A stretch of DNA of 64,000 bases from Kryptolebias marmoratus. Its lineage: Eukaryota; Chordata; Actinopteri; Cyprinodontiformes; Rivulidae. The stretch covers positions 14,235,884 through 14,299,883 of the forward strand of contig NC_051443.1 of NCBI RefSeq assembly GCF_001649575.2, in the 5' to 3' direction. How positions within the stretch are numbered: position 1 is the stretch's first letter; each line of letters starts with the position of its first letter. This document shows positions 60,701 to 64,000 of this stretch, one piece after another. The notes below the pieces were generated by a model, which did not search any database, was not told the origin of the DNA, and saw nothing but the letters and a program-made list of their open reading frames with translations. A program made the translations under genes and the position numbers.

Positions 60701-61355
60701 AAAAAAAACGGTATTTGGGATTTCACTAAAATAGATAAGGTGCTAATCTTTGAGGAACATCTGAACACAAGATGGGAAAAGAAAAAAAAAAAAAAGGTCC
60801 CAAATTTCACCAAGAAGTAAGAACAGGCAGCTCTTTAGTGGGTCATTGTTGCTTTTACACGTTTGTTTGTTTGTTTATTTTGGGAAAATTCACAGAAACC
60901 CTGTTGTGGGTGAGCAGAGGGGAGGACGGGGGGGATTACAGTAAAAGGTGCTCGAAATAATAAAACGCTGAATTAATTTATCACTTTGGACAACAGTCCT
61001 CATAAATAGCTTAGTTTATCAAGGTGGTATTTTATTTTATTTTTTTTTTTTTTACTGTAGATTTGACCAGAATGTCAGCAATAAAGAGTTCTGTTCACTA
61101 TTGGTTACCAATATATTAAAATCTGTCCGAGGGGACCGCCCATGAGCTCGACCTATGCAGCACAACCTAATACTTATATATGTAACACCTAAAATGTACT
61201 AATGCACCAACTGATAAAAAAGAAAAAGTCACTTTTCTTTAAGTTTTAGCCGCTTTGCTTCCTTTGATTTGTTTGATTTTTTTTCCTTTACGGTCACTCT
61301 CAGCTCTGACATTTCCCAGCGCGGCGGCAGCGTCCCGAGGGAGGCCACGGCCGCT
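57740..61355 (-). other. znf462: Likely long znf462 3' untranslated region
   Basis: About 3.6 kb without coding sequence or recognisable transposons, carrying many A and T homopolymers (for example 58190-58215, 58668-58681, 59145-59164, 60564-60585, 61041-61053) and two GC-rich islands (60270-60440, 61300-61360). The absence of repeats and the terminal poly(A) signal fit one long 3' UTR, but transcripts would be needed to set its end. Confidence 0.45.
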
Positions 61356-63488
61356 TCAGCCAGACTCTTGATCCTTTTTGGTGTGAAGCGTGTCTTTGTC
61401 GTCCGCGTGCTGGCTCTGAGCCGTCAGCGAGAGATCGGCGGCGCTCTCGTCCTCCTTGCCGTCGCCGGCCAGGTCCAGCTTGGAGTCTGCGAGCGCGGAC
61501 GAGCCGGCGGAGGATGAGGCCGAGGCGTCCGCTGTCGAGGAGGAGCTGGCGTCCAGGCGGCTGTTGTTGACCACCCTGCGGATGAAGCAGGGGAAAAACG
61601 TGAACAAATACAGGACTAATCTCATGATGTAGGGAAGCACTGAGCGTCTTAAAATCAGCTGATCTCCAGCTTATATTGTTTTTTTCCCCCAGATCTATGA
61701 ACTTAAGTGGCTAATTTGTTCTAGCAGCAGCACATTTTAAGTGAAGGAGACCTCATGTTAGCATCTGTAAGGTGTTTCAAAATAAAAGTCAGGGAGGTTT
61801 AAAAAGGGCTACTGAACTGAAACATGGATTTTCTACAGAGGTAAGGGATTTTACTGCTCGGTACCATATCAGCTGAGCTTTCCATTAAAGCCCCACTTAA
61901 ACCTGCTGACTTTGTGACACCTTTAATTTGCAACCAGGGAATAAATGTAAACAAAAACAGTTTTGATCATTAGGATGTAGTTTGGCCTGCATATTCTTAC
62001 ACTAAAATGAATGAGTGATTCACTAATTTAACACGTCTAAAAAGGTTTTACCCACACATATTATGTTTCATACTGACAGGAAACTGAGCTCTTACAGAAA
62101 ATTACATATTGCCCTGATGTATTTCTATGATTTGAGGTGAAAAAACTGTAAAAGTAACTATACTCATGAAGGAAATTTAGTTTAATTATTTTATTAGATG
62201 GGTGTGATCAGTACAAATACCTCTGTCCAAGACGTTTCAGGATAAAATTTGTAGATTTTTTTATTTTTTAGTTTAACTACAAACGCAGTCAGATTTTCAA
62301 CTCAACCAGAAAGAAATTGGAACTGATGAAAAAAGTACTAACATGCCGTGTCGAAGGACGTGCCGCTCCCATTCGAGGCTGTTGGTAAAGCAGCGGCCGC
62401 AGAACTCGCAGGGAAGCCGCTTCTCCGTGCTGCTCGGCCCAGAGCCAGTGCTGCTGGGAGACGCAAGGACCTCTGGGAAACGGAGTTCAGACAACAAATC
62501 AAACTCAGCCTCCAGATAATGCAGTTCAGACTCTCTCTCTTAGAACAATAAAAACAAGCAAACAAAACTAGATCTTTCTTTGCAGACCAGGACCTGCAGA
62601 CAAGCCACGCTTATTAGGAGGACACCTTTAACACCTCCCAGTTTGATTCTCAGTTTTATCACTTTTTTTTCCTGGGTATTTAAACTCAGCGATTGCATTA
62701 GGTAAAGTTTAAAACAGTAAATATCTTTTTAGGATGAAGGAATCAGTTCAGTCAAAACAAACTTTCTGTAACTGGATTTGAACTGGAATCACTGCCTGTT
62801 TTCCTGCACCTTTATACTAATTTAGTTATTAAATATTGTTGAACCGAACAGATTTTTAAATCCCCATAAAGTCACATGGTGACACAGTGGAGACTTTGAG
62901 TCTGCTTCATGTTTGAAGTAAGTTTGTGAGCTTAAGTATAATGTTTCCGCTGCTAAGTAAAATAACTTTAGGGCTTTTTATTCGGATTAATTTAACTCGT
63001 GAGCCTTTTTATTTTGCATCGCAAATTCTAAAACTCAATAAAATGACATTTATTCTGTGGTTCAGTTTTGTTTAGGTAAATTATTCCTTGGTGTGTGTTT
63101 GCATACCCTGTTGGGCAGGCTTTTCCATCAGCACCTCCTTGACTTCCTCCTCCTCTCCCTCCTCCTCCTCCTCTTCCTGCTCTTCTTCTTCCTCCATCTC
63201 CCTCTCCTCCTCTTTGATGTCCTCCTCCATGTCTTTACCGTCCATCTCTCCCTGGTCGTCCTCCAGGTTCTCGAGGATCTCCATCCCTTCATCGTCGTCC
63301 TCCAGCTCCTCCTCTTCCTCGTCGTCACCATCGTCGTCGTCGTCCTCCTCCTCTAGAGTGGCTTGTCCATCCACAACCATCTCCATCATTTCCCTGTCCT
63401 CTTCTTCATCTGTGCTGCTCTCTTGCTCCTGAATCATCTCCAGCTGGTCCAGGTTGACCCGGCCCATCAGCTCAAAGTTACGGATCAC
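61356..63488 (-). CDS. znf462: Zinc finger protein 462, C-terminal exons (partial)
   Basis: Three terminal coding exons on the minus strand: 63107-63488, 62343-62472 and 61356-61575, with GT/AG junctions and matching phases. The first begins VIRNFELMGRVNLDQLEMIQ and runs into a long Glu/Asp-rich stretch. The second carries one C2H2 finger (CEFCGRCFTNSLEWERHVLRH). The last gives HGMVVNNSR and a Ser/Ala-rich, then acidic tail ending QESG. Identification rests on the finger and tail resembling vertebrate ZNF462 and on its position beside rad23b and klf4, as in mammals. ZNF462 is a large nuclear multi-finger protein linked to heterochromatin integrity and development. All N-terminal and middle exons lie beyond the right edge. 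The acidic run may vary in length through repeat slippage. Confidence 0.85.
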
Positions 63489-63865
63489 CTGATTAGAAAC
63501 AGGAAGTGGTTTTCAGCTTTAGGGTTTTGATAAATACTTTAAAGCCTTCAGCACCCTCATAAACAGTCACAGCACCTTCGAGTCATTCAGAGAGTGAGCT
63601 AACGAGGCTGCAAATGATTTAACAAACTTTTTTTTGTTTGCTTTTTTTTTCTGTAAATCTCTCCAAGATGTCTTTTTGGTGAACTGGCATTATTGAGGGG
63701 AACTGAAAAAAGGACAACTTGAATCAAAAGAACTAAAGAGTTACCGACAATAATCTGAATCATCGTACTTTATGAAAAAAGGAAAAAATGGTGGAGCCGT
63801 CCCGCCTTCTGTACCGTATCAGAAATGATCACAGGGGGTCAGAAATAACTCCTCCAACAATCCAC
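63489..63865 (-). other. znf462: znf462 intron, no feature seen
   Basis: AT-rich intronic sequence upstream of the 63107-63488 exon, with T-runs near 63628-63650. Confidence 0.5.
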
Positions 63866-63867
63866 AA

Positions 63868-64000
63868 CATACAGGTGCTGGTCATAAAATTAGAATATCA
63901 TGAAAAAGTAGATTGATTTCAGTAATTCCATTTAAAAAGTGAAACTTGTATATTATATTCATACATTACATACAAACTCATATATTTCAAATGTTTATTT
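63868..64000 (+). mobile_element. Fish DNA-transposon end fragment, cut by window edge
   Basis: 'ACAGGTGCTGGTCATAAAAT', 'TTAGAATATCATGAAAAAGT', 'TTCAGTAATTCCATTTAAAA' and 'CATATATTTCAAATGTTTAT' match the well-known terminus of an abundant fish repeat that begins with this phrase. It continues past the window, inside a znf462 intron. Superfamily is not certain. Confidence 0.6.

Noticed and set aside
63088..63432. Poly-Ser plus-strand frame
   Set aside because: Antisense of the acidic znf462 exon.

Overview
The window looks like nuclear DNA of a ray-finned (teleost) fish. Three multi-exon vertebrate genes can be read through with consistent splice phases, the intergenic DNA is AT-rich and full of microsatellites, and the transposon remnants (fish-type L1, Rex3/RTE-like LINE with a GATG-type tail, Tc1-like DNA transposons, tRNA-headed SINE-like repeats) are those typical of teleosts. 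No bacterial, phage or CRISPR-like structure is present.

Layout. 1-31.3 kb is a gene-free region upstream of klf4 that carries dispersed repeats and some non-repetitive blocks that could be conserved regulatory elements. 31.4-35.65 kb is klf4 (+ strand, five coding exons, predicted 442 aa). 35.7-38.3 kb is the short tail-to-tail spacer. 38.35-44.15 kb is rad23b (- strand, ten coding exons, predicted 388 aa), with a dead Tc1-like transposon in intron 8 and a LINE fragment in intron 3. 44.2-57.7 kb is intergenic: a Rex3-like LINE remnant with a 125-bp tetranucleotide tail, a dead Tc1-like transposon, an intron-retaining iscu pseudogene, a repeat with inverted ends, a tRNA-like relic, and a full-length L1 retrotransposon with both ORFs open and a 14-bp target-site duplication. 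57.7-64 kb is the 3' end of znf462 (- strand): three terminal coding exons plus an apparent 3.6-kb 3' UTR; the rest of that gene lies beyond the right edge.

The order and orientation klf4 (+), rad23b (-), znf462 (-) is the mirror image of human 9q31 (ZNF462, RAD23B, KLF4), so this is an ancient conserved neighbourhood rather than an operon or cassette. The three genes have separate jobs: a pluripotency and epithelial transcription factor, a ubiquitin-receptor/DNA-repair shuttle, and a large chromatin-associated zinc-finger protein.

I did not find a convincing new biological system. The observations most worth checking are the intact L1, the iscu pseudogene, the five-nucleotide start exon and other fish-specific features of klf4, the inverted-end repeat at 48.8-49.4 kb, and the uncharacterised dispersed repeat families. 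All exon boundaries were deduced by hand from splice signals, reading phase and remembered vertebrate family sequences; no alignment or search was run.
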